DNA of 64,000 nucleotides from assembly GCF_017873095.1 (NCBI RefSeq), contig NZ_JAGGJU010000016.1:1-64000 (forward strand), in the 5' to 3' direction. Numbering within the stretch: position 1 is the stretch's first letter; every line of letters begins with the position of its first letter. This document shows positions 32,498-41,763 of this stretch, piece after piece. A program made the position numbers and the translations under genes. Origin of the DNA: Heterorhizobium halophytocola. Its GTDB lineage: Bacteria > Pseudomonadota > Alphaproteobacteria > Rhizobiales > Rhizobiaceae. A model generated the notes under the pieces. It had not been told where the DNA came from. It was given only the letters and a program-made list of their open reading frames with translations, and did no database searches.

Positions 32498-33136
32498 CTT
32501 GCGCCCCTGCCGCCGGACCTGCCTTGGCGAGGATGGCGGGCGGATCGGCAATCTCTCTCTCGGGTCTGCACGGTCGTCGGGATCGGCGGGCTCGAGCAGA
32601 TGCGCGCGTGCTGCCGGCGCGCGGGGCGAGTGAGAGGATATCGTCACCAGGTTTCCGGCCGAGCGATTGCGGCACCGGCGCCGACCGCGCCGACCAGCCG
32701 GAGGATCGCCTGCGGCAGCTGCGGTGCGAAGGCCCCGGGCAGGACGATGCGTCCGCCCGCGCAACAGCTGCCGGTCGCCGGGCGCGGTGTCGGCGTGACG
32801 GTCGCGGCGGCGGCAACCCGCCGCGCGGTGCGCAGAGGCGCGGCCGCGACACTCTCCAGACGTGCGATGGCGGGGTCGGCAGGCGCGATCAGCTTCAGCC
32901 GGTCCCCGGGCGAGATGCCGGCGGTGCAGAGGCGGCGCACCCCACCGGCAAGGGTGCGTGCCGCATCCGGTGTGCCCGCCATGCGCATCCGGTCGATCCC
33001 GGTCGGGATCCCCTCCCCGGAACCTCAAGTCCGGTCTCGACAGGGCGGCGCGCCGGATCAGCCCCGGGCACCCGCTCCGGGCGGCGTTCTCGTCAAGCCC
33101 GAAGACCATCGGATCGCGCCGAACGCGTCCGGCCCT
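32498..33136. other. 640-base region without a convincing gene
   Basis: Several frames are open but none has both a ribosome site and protein-like composition. The best is a minus frame at 32644-32988 (114 residues, RLKLIAPADPAIARLESVAA, LPQAILRLVGAVGAGAAIAR). It may be the decayed remains of a gene. CCGGTCTCGACAGGGCGGCG-type GC words dominate. Confidence 0.4.
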
Positions 33137-33673
33137 TCAGCGGATCCTCGCCTGCCATTCCGAGCGTGTCAGCTGGTACCAGACGTCCCTGTGATCGGTG
33201 CCGGGAAAATCGGCGGACTGGAAAGGCACCGTGCGTATAGGGGTCATCCCGATCTTTTCCATGACCCGGCGCGACCCGAGATTGGTCTCCATGGTGCAGG
33301 CCACGATTTTCTCTATGCCGGTGCTGTGGAACCCCAGGTCCACCAGTGCCGATGCGGCCTCGGATGCATAGCCTTTGCCCCAGGCATCCCGGCGCAGCCT
33401 GTATCCGATTTCGGCCACCTCGTCCCTCTCGACGGACAGGCAGAACCAGCCCACGAATGTGTCGTCGTCGCGCCGCCTGGCCGTCCAGACATCGGGCTCG
33501 GTGCCCCTTGGCATCAGGAAGGTCACCTTTTCCGGGTCCGTGGTCGCGTGATCGACCGCGCCGCCATGGAGAAAGCGCATCACCTGCGGATCCAGCTCCA
33601 ACGCGAGAAAGTCGCCCCGGTCTGCCGGAGTACAGGATCGAAGCCTGAGCCTTGCCGTCTGCAGCACCGTCAT
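33137..33673 (-). CDS. GNAT-family N-acetyltransferase (RimJ/RimL-like)
   Basis: 178-residue acetyl-CoA-dependent transferase of the Acetyltransf_3 type: TARLRLRSCTPADRGDFLAL at the start, VAEIGYRLRRDAWGKGYASE forming strand 4 and the pyrophosphate loop (R/Q-x-x-G-x-G/A as RRDAWGKGYA), then NLGSRRVMEKIGM. The start is chosen by GGAGG about 9 nt upstream. Substrate unknown; relatives acetylate protein N-termini or small amines. Confidence 0.93.
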   Translation of the reverse strand: MTVLQTARLRLRSCTPADRGDFLALELDPQVMRFLHGGAVDHATTDPEKVTFLMPRGTEPDVWTARRRDDDTFVGWFCLSVERDEVAEIGYRLRRDAWGKGYASEAASALVDLGFHSTGIEKIVACTMETNLGSRRVMEKIGMTPIRTVPFQSADFPGTDHRDVWYQLTRSEWQARIR

Positions 33674-33972
33674 GCAATCCCACCTCCATGGTCCCCTTGC
33701 AGACAGACTATCGCAGTAATGCCGGTTCTCAATGTCTGCTTCCGGCACAAAGCATCCCCAGCCTGGCCAGATCTTTCAGGCTCTGCGGCCATCTCTGCCG
33801 CAAATCCGACCAACTTGCCCGAATCCAAACCTTTTCCTTAACAAGGTAGTAAACTTTTTATCGCCATAACTTATGCAGATCTGCGTCATTCCCTGCAGTC
33901 TGTATTTAAGTGGTTTTTGCCGGCCAGGCCGGTGTCGGGCTCTTGTCGCTCCAGTGTTGCGGTAAAATCGGT

Positions 33973-36900
33973 ATGTCGGAAATTTTTGTCGAAGCGCCTG
34001 CCCTTCCCTCGGAACTGAGGGCGCTCAATCAGATTTTTGGGATCTTGCGCTACGATCCGGATGGCCGGATCATCGGCGCCAATCCGCTGTTTACCCGCCT
34101 GATCGGCTATGAGCTCGACAGCCTGATCGGGCAGGACACGTCGATGTTCATTTCCAGCACCTATCACCGCAACCAGCGCGGCGCGCTGTGGGCGGCGGTG
34201 CTGGCCGGCGAGGCGCAGACCGACCTGGTGCTGTGGGTTGCCAGGAACGGCCGCGAACTCTGGCTGCGGTCGCGCTATGTGCCGATCACCACCGAGGACG
34301 GGACGATCTCGGAAGTCGTCCAGATCGTCTCGGACGCGACGCATGAGCAGTTGCGCGAGGCCGACGAGCAGGGCCAGATCGCCGCGATCAACAAGAGCCA
34401 GGCCGTCATCCATTTCGCCCTCGACGGCACGATCCTCGACGCCAACCAGCAATTTCTCGACGCCATGGGCTATCCGCTCGACGAGATCGCCGGCCGGCAT
34501 CACGCCATCTTCGTCGACGAAGCCTATCGGCTGAGCCCGGACTATGCCGCCTTCTGGCAGGCGCTGGCCAATGGCGAGCACAAGTCGGGCGAATATCGCC
34601 GCATCCGCCGGGACGGGTCCGATGTCTGGCTGCAGGCGGTCTACAGCCCGATCTTCGACCATGCCGGACGTCCGTTCAAGGTGGTCAAATATGCCACCGA
34701 CGTGACGGCGGAAAAGCTGCGCCAGGCCGATTACGAATGGCAGATCAGCGCGATCCACAAGTCCAACTGCGTCGTCACCTTCGACATGTATGGCACGATC
34801 ATCGACGCCAACGACAAGTTTCTCGAGGCCAGCGGCTACGGCATCGACGAGATCCGCGGCTGCCACCACAAGATGTTCGTCGATCCGGCCCATGCGCATG
34901 GGGCACAATATGCGCAGTTCTGGCAGGATCTGGCCGCCGGCCGGCATCGCTCCGGCCTCTACAAGCGCTACGGCAAGGACGGCCGCGAGATCTGGCTGCG
35001 GGCGACCTACAACCCGATCTTCGACATCAACGGCAAACCGGTGAAGGTGGTCAAGTTCGCCGCCATCGTCACCACCGAGCGCCAGCTGCAGGCCGAATAC
35101 CAGGGCCAGATCGCGGCGATCCACAATGCCCATTGCGTGATCTCGTTTGACCTCGACGGCACGGTGATCGACGCCAACGAGAATTTCCTCGCCGCCACCG
35201 GCTACCGTTTCGGCGAGGTGCGCGGCCGGCATCACCGGATGTTCGTCGACGATGCCTATGGATTGAGCGCCGAATACCAGCAGTTCTGGGCGGATCTGGC
35301 AGCCGGCAAGCACAAGGCGGGCGAATACCGGCGACTGGCCAAGGACGGCAGCGAGATCTGGCTGCAGGCGACCTATAACCCGATCTTCGACCTCAACGGC
35401 CGGCCGTTCAAGATCGTCAAATATGCCAGCGACATCACCGCCGACAAGCTGGCCCAGGCCCATTACCGCGGCCAGATCGACGCCATCCACAAGAGCCAGG
35501 CCGTCGTCACCTTCAATCTCGACGGCACGATCACCGAGGCCAACCAGAATTTTCTCGACATGGTCGGCTACCAGCTTGCCGAACTGCAGGGCAAGCACCA
35601 CGCGATGCTGGTCGAGCGCGATGTCGCGGCGTCGCAGGACTATCACGACTTCTGGCAGGCGCTGCGCGACGGCCGCCACCATTCCGGCATGTACAAGCGG
35701 ATCGGCAAGGACGGACGCGAGGTCTGGCTGCAGGCCTCCTACAGCCCGATCCTCGACCTAAACGGTCGCCCGGTGCAGGTGATCAAATATGCCAGCGACG
35801 TCAGCGCCAATGTCGAACTGGCCCAGGCCTTCGACGACGCCAAGCGCCAGGCGCATCACGACGCCGCCACCTCGCTGCCGAACCGGGTCAAGCTGTCGAG
35901 CTTCATGGACGGCGCCCTGGCGGGTCCCGGCGCCTCGCTGACCGTGTTTTATGTCGACCTCGACCGGTTCAAGCCGATCAACGATACCTTCGGCCATCAT
36001 GTCGGCGACCGGGTGCTGGGCGAGATCGCCGACCGGCTGCGCCGCACCCTGCGCGACGACCAGATGGTCGCCCGCGTCGGCGGCGACGAATTCGTCATTG
36101 CCGCACCCGCCATGCCGGCCGAGGCGATCGACCGCTTCTGCAAGCGGCTGTTCGACAGCATCAGCCTGCCGATCCGCCACGAGAGCGGCGACATCACCGT
36201 CAGCATGTCGATGGGGATTGCCATCTCGCCGGCCGACGGCACGACGCCGGACGAATTGCTGCGGTCTGCCGACGCCGCCCTCTACCGGTCGAAGGAAAGC
36301 GGCCGCGGGCAGTATCATTTCTACGCCACCGAGATGAACGACCGGATCATGGCGCAGCGCAAGATGACCGAGGACCTGCGCCACGGCCTGGCGGCCGGCG
36401 ACTTCTACCTCGAATACCAGCCGCGCTTCGACACGAGGATGCGGCGCATCCGCAGCCTGGAGGCGCTGGTGCGCTGGGCGCATCCGGAAAGCGGCCGCGT
36501 CAGCCCGGCGGAATTCATTCCGCTGGCCGAACAGAACGGCCTGATCGTGCCGCTCGGCGACTGGATCCTGCGCACCGCCTGCCAGGCGGCGACCGCCTGG
36601 GACGGCATCGGTGTCTCGGTCAATGTCTCGCCGGTGCAGTTCCGCGACGGCAATCTGGTCGACAAGGTGCGCGAGGCGCTGCAAAGCTCCGGCCTGCCGG
36701 GCCACCTGCTCGAACTGGAGATCACCGAGGGCGTGCTGCTGGAGGATGCCGAACGGGCGATCCAGGTGCTGGCCGAACTGAAAACGCTCGGCATCAAGCT
36801 TGCCATGGACGATTTCGGCACCGGCTATTCGTCGCTCAGCTATCTGCGCAATTTCCCCTTCGACGTGATCAAGATCGACCGCTCCTTCATCATGGATCTC

Positions 36901-37311
36901 GACACGCGGGAGAATGCCCGCGCCATCGTCCAGGCGATCCTCGGCCTCGGCAAGGCGCTCGGCCTGTCGGTCACCGCCGAGGGCGTCGAGACCAACGAAC
37001 AGCTGGCGGTGCTGACCATGGACCAGTGCACCGAGGTGCAGGGCTTCCTGCTGGCAAGACCGCTGAAGCTGGACAAGGTAATGGAACTGCTGGCCGAACT
37101 GGCCGATATCGGCGTCATTGCCGGCGAACCGGCCGGCGAAGCCAATGCGGATGAGGACGGGGACGGCGATGCCGACCCGAACACCGCCGCCGACGCACAA
37201 GCCACCATCCTGTCCTTTGCCGACAAGCTCCGCGACGCCGAAGACGGCGGGGAACCGGAGGACGCCGCATTGAAGGCAAGCAATGCCCGCGGCGAACTCG
37301 CGGCCGAATAA
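33973..37311 (+). CDS. Five-PAS GGDEF-EAL c-di-GMP enzyme
   Basis: 1112-residue soluble protein. A first, more divergent PAS (about 15-130) is followed by four PAS-PAC modules starting near residues 134, 256, 378 and 500 at an exact 122-residue period, each containing GQI.AIHKS, DGTI.DAN..FL and a variant of VWLQA.Y.PI.D..G. Then a GGDEF domain (about 630-790) with intact RVGGDEF but a broken I-site (RDDQ instead of RxxD), and an EAL domain (about 800-1055) with EALVRW, NVSPVQF, MDDFGTGYSSL and KIDRSFI. Both activities are probably possible. The tail is acidic. The repeated PAS modules resemble the methyl-accepting/aerotaxis PAS type. The ribosome site is weak. Confidence 0.93.
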   Translation: MSEIFVEAPALPSELRALNQIFGILRYDPDGRIIGANPLFTRLIGYELDSLIGQDTSMFISSTYHRNQRGALWAAVLAGEAQTDLVLWVARNGRELWLRSRYVPITTEDGTISEVVQIVSDATHEQLREADEQGQIAAINKSQAVIHFALDGTILDANQQFLDAMGYPLDEIAGRHHAIFVDEAYRLSPDYAAFWQALANGEHKSGEYRRIRRDGSDVWLQAVYSPIFDHAGRPFKVVKYATDVTAEKLRQADYEWQISAIHKSNCVVTFDMYGTIIDANDKFLEASGYGIDEIRGCHHKMFVDPAHAHGAQYAQFWQDLAAGRHRSGLYKRYGKDGREIWLRATYNPIFDINGKPVKVVKFAAIVTTERQLQAEYQGQIAAIHNAHCVISFDLDGTVIDANENFLAATGYRFGEVRGRHHRMFVDDAYGLSAEYQQFWADLAAGKHKAGEYRRLAKDGSEIWLQATYNPIFDLNGRPFKIVKYASDITADKLAQAHYRGQIDAIHKSQAVVTFNLDGTITEANQNFLDMVGYQLAELQGKHHAMLVERDVAASQDYHDFWQALRDGRHHSGMYKRIGKDGREVWLQASYSPILDLNGRPVQVIKYASDVSANVELAQAFDDAKRQAHHDAATSLPNRVKLSSFMDGALAGPGASLTVFYVDLDRFKPINDTFGHHVGDRVLGEIADRLRRTLRDDQMVARVGGDEFVIAAPAMPAEAIDRFCKRLFDSISLPIRHESGDITVSMSMGIAISPADGTTPDELLRSADAALYRSKESGRGQYHFYATEMNDRIMAQRKMTEDLRHGLAAGDFYLEYQPRFDTRMRRIRSLEALVRWAHPESGRVSPAEFIPLAEQNGLIVPLGDWILRTACQAATAWDGIGVSVNVSPVQFRDGNLVDKVREALQSSGLPGHLLELEITEGVLLEDAERAIQVLAELKTLGIKLAMDDFGTGYSSLSYLRNFPFDVIKIDRSFIMDLDTRENARAIVQAILGLGKALGLSVTAEGVETNEQLAVLTMDQCTEVQGFLLARPLKLDKVMELLAELADIGVIAGEPAGEANADEDGDGDADPNTAADAQATILSFADKLRDAEDGGEPEDAALKASNARGELAAE

Positions 37312-37652
37312 CAGAACCAACCGGCAGCGGGCGCTTCGGCGCCCGTGCTTCTCGCCCGGACGGCCCGGCTTTGGCGACTGCGGCCGGAAGGCATTGCCCG
37401 GAACGCGGCGCGGCCAGCGTGCCGTCCTCCCCGCTTCGTGCCCTCCCGGGATCGCGCACGGCGCGAAAGCCACGTCGCCCTAAAACCACCGGCAAAACCG
37501 GCTCGCCTCGATCGCGGGCCAGCGATCGGATGCGCGGGGCATGGAACGCGCGGATGATGCAGCCCGTTGCGCGGCCCCCTGTGTCGCGGGCCCCTTTGTC
37601 GCGGTCGAGGGCCTGCGGTGGGGATGGTCGTCCGCGGCAAAGGCATGCCCGA
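37312..37652. other. Convergent intergenic region
   Basis: About 340 bases between the GGDEF-EAL gene (+) and a TetR gene (-). Begins with the terminator-like hairpin listed separately; the remainder is GC-rich with no supported gene. Confidence 0.4.
37328..37350 (+). terminator. UUCG-loop terminator-like hairpin
   Basis: CGGGCGC-TTCG-GCGCCCG, a 7-bp GC stem closed by the very stable UUCG tetraloop, 17 bases after the GGDEF-EAL stop. Only a weak T-rich tail (TGCTTCTC) follows. Confidence 0.6.
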
Positions 37653-38258
37653 TTACGGGCGCAGCGCCTGTCGGGTGGCGCGTTCGGCCTCGTCGATGAT
37701 CGCGTCGATCGGAGATGGCGGCGGGGTCGAGATCAACTGCAGGGCGATGCCGCGCAACAGGCCGAGCAGGAAGACGCCCATGGCCTGAGGGTCGGCATCC
37801 GCCCGCACGGAGCCGTCGCGGATGCCGGCGCTGACCTTGTCGGCGAGTATCCGCCGGAAGCGGGCATCCTGCTCGGCAAACAGCGGCATCAGCACCGGGT
37901 CGGTGGCAATTGCCTCCCCCCACATCTGCAGGAAGGCGCGGGTGGCCGGCCTTTGCCGGCCGACATTCTCCAGATAGGCGCGCACGGTCTGCGCCAGCCA
38001 GTCTGCGGCGCGCGCGCCGGGATCCGGGAGCGCGAAGATCTGCGCATCGCGCATCACCGCGCGCAGCAGATTTTCCCGGTTGCCGAAATGATGGGTGACG
38101 ATGCCGCGGCTGTAGCCGGCGGCCTTGCCGACCTCCGCCAGGGTGAGCGCGCGCGACCCGCGCGCCGCAATCAGCGCCGTCGCGGCGGCAATCACCTTGC
38201 GTTCGGTCTGCTCGCGCCGCTCTTGCTGCGTGCGGCGCGCGGGAGGCTGGTCAGGCAT
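37653..38258 (-). CDS. TetR-family repressor
   Basis: 201-residue TetR protein: RKVIAAATALIAARGSRALT, LAEVGKAAGYSRGIVTHHFG recognition helix, and NRENLLRAV, followed by a helical ligand domain ending in LLGLLRGIALQLI. Divergent from an alpha/beta hydrolase gene whose promoter has an ATACTTG-N12-CAAGTAT inverted repeat, its probable operator. Confidence 0.92.
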   Translation of the reverse strand: MPDQPPARRTQQERREQTERKVIAAATALIAARGSRALTLAEVGKAAGYSRGIVTHHFGNRENLLRAVMRDAQIFALPDPGARAADWLAQTVRAYLENVGRQRPATRAFLQMWGEAIATDPVLMPLFAEQDARFRRILADKVSAGIRDGSVRADADPQAMGVFLLGLLRGIALQLISTPPPSPIDAIIDEAERATRQALRP

Positions 38259-38573
38259 CGGGGCTATTCAGTCATCGGGTCGACGAACCTCGTCCATCGA
38301 AGGTGGCGCTCGCCCCGTCGATACCACGGGCTGCGGAACGCTTGCAAGCAAGCGGGCAGGCCGTTGGCCGACCGGATGCGCGGCAGAACGGGTCGGCGGC
38401 CAAGCAGATGTGCCGCCGCGCGGACCGGCGTGCAAGCCAACGGGGGAAACGGGCGCACCGGCAGGCACGCTTTCCGGACCGCGCAGATACGGGGGAAAGC
38501 CGCGGCGACACTTGCATTTTTATCCGGCCGTGATACTTGCGTGTCAATCAACAAGTATTTTAGAGGTGAATCC
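38259..38573. other. Divergent intergenic region
   Basis: 315 bases between tetR (-) and the hydrolase (+). GC-rich except for the last 50 bases, which carry the operator. No small gene supported. Confidence 0.4.
38533..38558. promoter_or_regulatory. Inverted-repeat operator upstream of the alpha/beta hydrolase
   Basis: ATACTTG (38533-38539) and CAAGTAT (38552-38558) form a 7+12+7 inverted repeat, 15 bp before the hydrolase ATG and 275 bp from the TetR start. Size and place fit a TetR-dimer site repressing the hydrolase. Confidence 0.75.
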
Positions 38574-39350
38574 ATGCCGCACACGCCCCTTGTCCTCGTC
38601 CACGGCAATCCCGAAACAGCGGCCGTCTGGGGCCCGCTGATCGGCGCACTCGGCCGGGCGGACGCCGTTGCCCTGTCGCCGCCCGGCTTCGGCGTCCCCG
38701 CCCCGGCCGGCTTCGCGCCGTCGATGCAGGCCTATCTGGACTGGCTTGCGGGCCAGCTGGAACTGTTCGCCACGCCGGTCGACCTGGTCGGGCACGACTG
38801 GGGCGGCATCCATGTCGCGCTGCTGGCGATGCACCGTCCGGACCTGATCCGCAGCTGGGCCTCGGACGCGCTCGGCGTCTTTGCGCCCGACTATGCCTGG
38901 CATGCGCGGGCCCAAGCCTGGCAGCAGGAGGGCGTCGGCGAAGCCTCGGTGCAGGAGATCTGGGGCGGCGACCTTGAGCAGCGGCTGGCGGTGGCCGCAA
39001 GTCTCGGCATGACCGGGCGGATGGCGGAACGGGTGGCGGCCGGCATGGACCCTGAAATGGGCGCGACCGTCCTCAAGCTGCTCCGCGCCTCCCGCCAGCC
39101 GGCGATGTCGAATGCCGGACAATCCCTGCAGAGGGCCGCAAGACGCCCGGGCCTTGCCCTTATCGCCCTTGACGATTTCGGCCGCGCCAGCGGCACCGTG
39201 GAACAACACCAATGGGCCGCCCGCCAATCCGGCGCGACGATCGCGCCTCTGCAAGGCGTCGGCCACTGGTGGCCGGAGGAGACGCCCGCGCCGGTGGCCG
39301 AGGCGCTGACGCGGTTCTGGGCGGGGCTGGAGGCGGAGGAAGGGGTGTAG
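38574..39350 (+). CDS. Alpha/beta hydrolase (haloalkane dehalogenase / epoxide hydrolase-like)
   Basis: 258-residue hydrolase. LVLVHGNPETAAVWGP gives the oxyanion HGNP motif. The nucleophile elbow is GHDWGG, with Asp rather than Ser as in haloalkane dehalogenases and epoxide hydrolases. The catalytic His is in GVGHWWPEE. A GAGGTGA ribosome site lies 4-5 nt from the ATG. Probably de-repressed through the divergent TetR. Substrate not readable. Confidence 0.9.
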   Translation: MPHTPLVLVHGNPETAAVWGPLIGALGRADAVALSPPGFGVPAPAGFAPSMQAYLDWLAGQLELFATPVDLVGHDWGGIHVALLAMHRPDLIRSWASDALGVFAPDYAWHARAQAWQQEGVGEASVQEIWGGDLEQRLAVAASLGMTGRMAERVAAGMDPEMGATVLKLLRASRQPAMSNAGQSLQRAARRPGLALIALDDFGRASGTVEQHQWAARQSGATIAPLQGVGHWWPEETPAPVAEALTRFWAGLEAEEGV

Positions 39351-39565
39351 GCGTGGGGCTCTGGAGGATGCCGCCGGATACGGCGCAATTTCCGCAGCGC
39401 AAACGGAAGGTCAGCCAATAACACAACAAACGAAGACGACCCGCCCAACAGCCACCAGGGATCGCTGTTGGGCGGAAGCGGCTATTCTCTAACATTGGAG
39501 ATGAAGTAGCCTATCGCTGAGATATATAGATTTCTCTCATGCAAGAGCCGCACGCAAGTCGTGTT

Positions 39566-40528
39566 TCACGGCCGAAGGATCACCCGACCCAACACCGAGT
39601 TTTCCTCGATATACCTGTGTGCCGCTGCCGCCTCCTGCAGCGAGAAGGTCCGGTCCAATGCAACAGCCAGCTTGCCGCGCTCCACCTGCCTGAGCATGTC
39701 TTCGATATCTCCCCTGGTGCTCGGGGCGGCGAAGCTCGCGCGCAGGCTGACCCCCAACAGGGAAATGTTGTTTGTCATGGCCGGCCAGAGATCGGGCCGC
39801 ATCGCTGCCTGGCTCGCATTGCCGATCAATAGTATCTGACCGAAAGGTCGTGTGACGGCAATCGATGTGTCCAGCGTCGCGCCCCCGACCGTTTCCAGCA
39901 CAACCGAGGCCATCCGACCTTCCGTGGATTGTCGAACGAACTCTGCGGTATCCTGCGCATGTCGATCCATCACGTCAGTCGCACCGAGCGCACGCAGATA
40001 ATCCATCCGCTTCGTCCCCGACTGGATCGCGAGCACCGTCGATCCCTTGCCGGCCGCAAGCTGAATTGCAGCAAGGCCGACACTTCCCGCAGCGCCCTGC
40101 ACGACAAGCGTGTCTTCTGGACGCAACCGAATGACGCGAAACAATGCGTGGTGCGCTGTTAGAAATGGCACTGGCACTGCCGCTGCCCGTGCCATGTCAA
40201 GACCATCTGGCACGCGGAAGCAGGTACGAGCCGGAACCGCACGCAACTCTGCATGCGAGCCACCCACCGCGATCGTCGCCACTCGATCGCCGACGGACCA
40301 GTCATGGACGTTCGAGCCGAGTTGGATGATGGCTCCGGCGGCCGCGTATCCGCCGACATGGTCTGAGGACGGAGGTGAAATGGTGTTCCGTGCAAAGAGG
40401 TCGCCACCTTCGACTGCGATCGCCTCCACACGGATCACGACGCCGTCCGGCTGACAGACCGGATCGTCGACCGTCTCATAACGCAAGACTTCAGGCGGAC
40501 CGAATGTATCGTAAACTGCCGCTTTCAT
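39566..40528 (-). CDS. Zinc-independent MDR oxidoreductase (NADPH:quinone reductase-like)
   Basis: 320-residue medium-chain reductase: MKAAVYDTFGPPEVLRYETV, the nucleotide motif VVQGAAGSVGLAAIQLA, and a C-terminal RGDIEDMLRQVERGKL, without the catalytic zinc ligands, so it is of the quinone/enone reductase type. GGAGAG lies 4 nt before the ATG. It is divergent from an AraC regulator. This gene and the AraC gene are visibly less GC-rich than their neighbours and use more mixed codons, which suggests acquisition as a pair. Confidence 0.92.
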   Translation of the reverse strand: MKAAVYDTFGPPEVLRYETVDDPVCQPDGVVIRVEAIAVEGGDLFARNTISPPSSDHVGGYAAAGAIIQLGSNVHDWSVGDRVATIAVGGSHAELRAVPARTCFRVPDGLDMARAAAVPVPFLTAHHALFRVIRLRPEDTLVVQGAAGSVGLAAIQLAAGKGSTVLAIQSGTKRMDYLRALGATDVMDRHAQDTAEFVRQSTEGRMASVVLETVGGATLDTSIAVTRPFGQILLIGNASQAAMRPDLWPAMTNNISLLGVSLRASFAAPSTRGDIEDMLRQVERGKLAVALDRTFSLQEAAAAHRYIEENSVLGRVILRP

Positions 40529-40688
40529 GTGCTCTCCATAGGCTTACGTGACCGGGGCCGACAAATTTAGCTTCACAATGGAAAGGTCCTGATGTCTTGT
40601 CCCAGCCACTTCATTGCGACAATGTAGAGCCTTACGGAGACCCTCTGAATGCCTCTTTGTCTTGTATTTATGCTGAATCGTCCAAACC

Positions 40689-41633
40689 ATGTGGACTAGC
40701 GCGGTCGCTCTCGAGGACGTCCTCTCACTCGTGCTCACGCGCGTGAAACTCGATTCCTTCCTCACTTGCGCCTTCGACGTGGGCGGCAAGTCGGCGATCG
40801 TTTTCCCAAGAGCGGAAGCCCTGCGCTTCAAGGTCATCCTCCAAGGTGAGTGCTGGTTGTCGGTGGAGGGCGACGATACGTGCTACCGGCTCAGAGCTGG
40901 CGATTGTTTTCTAGTGAGCCATGGCCGCAGCTTCGTTCTCTCGACCCGCAAATCGGACAACCAAACGGTCTACGCCGAGAACTTGATACATAGCCGCAAC
41001 GAAGATGGCGTCATCGTCCATGAGGGAGGCGGAGACATCCTTTCGATCGGCTCCGTGTTCAAATTTCAGGGCCACTTCTCCAGGCTGATCCTAAAGTCGC
41101 TGCCTCCGGTGATCCACCTTCCATCCGATCTTGATCAGGCGGCCGTTCTGAGATGGAGCCTGGAACGTTTTGGCGCAGAGTTTCGCGGGACTGCGGCAGG
41201 GCGAGCATTGATGATGGGCAATCTAGCCCCAATCATTCTGCTCCAGACATTGCGGGTCTATGCGCGCCTCACGCCAGCAAAGGAAAGTTGGCTGATAGCC
41301 CTATCTCACCCAAAGCTTTCCAAGGCGATTGAAGCAATGCATGCCGATTGCGGACGCAAGTGGACCGTCGCTTCGCTGGCCGCCATATCTGGCATGTCTC
41401 GCGCCGGGTTTGCCCAGAACTTCAAGAAATATGTCGGCGCCGCTCCGAAGGAATACTTGCTGTACTGGCGGATGCAGGTCGCCTGTAATTTGCTGGAAAA
41501 GGGAGAATTGGCATCCGCAGAAATTGCGCACGAGGTCGGATACGAATCGGAGAGTGCCTTCAGCTCTGCTTTCAAGAAGGTGCTGGGCCTGCGGCCCGGC
41601 CGTTACGTTTCGGACCGTACAGGACTTGCATAA
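40689..41633 (+). CDS. AraC-family regulator (cupin_6 sensor)
   Basis: 314-residue activator or repressor. The N-terminal half has the AraC_binding_2/cupin_6 pattern (LQGECWLSVEGDD, YRLRAGDCFLVSHG). The C-terminal half is the double helix-turn-helix: WTVASLAAISGMSRAGFAQN and SAEIAHEVGYESESAFSSAF with the LGLRPGRY end. No ribosome site is obvious before the ATG. It is divergent from the quinone-reductase gene, its presumed target, and shares its lower GC. Confidence 0.92.
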   Translation: MWTSAVALEDVLSLVLTRVKLDSFLTCAFDVGGKSAIVFPRAEALRFKVILQGECWLSVEGDDTCYRLRAGDCFLVSHGRSFVLSTRKSDNQTVYAENLIHSRNEDGVIVHEGGGDILSIGSVFKFQGHFSRLILKSLPPVIHLPSDLDQAAVLRWSLERFGAEFRGTAAGRALMMGNLAPIILLQTLRVYARLTPAKESWLIALSHPKLSKAIEAMHADCGRKWTVASLAAISGMSRAGFAQNFKKYVGAAPKEYLLYWRMQVACNLLEKGELASAEIAHEVGYESESAFSSAFKKVLGLRPGRYVSDRTGLA

Positions 41634-41763
41634 CCCGTTTTGGAGCAGACATTCGTTCGCACAGGATCGCTTCACTGCTGACTTAAGGGCAAGGACAGAA
41701 AACGCCCGGTGACCGGTATTGAGGCCCAGCGCTGCCGTCTCGCCACCCGGGCGCCCCCGCCCC

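Noticed and set aside
33886..35682. Repetitive 598-codon minus frame opposite the PAS repeats
   Set aside because: Its repeats are the reverse image of the four PAS modules. The plus strand encodes recognisable PAS, GGDEF and EAL domains.
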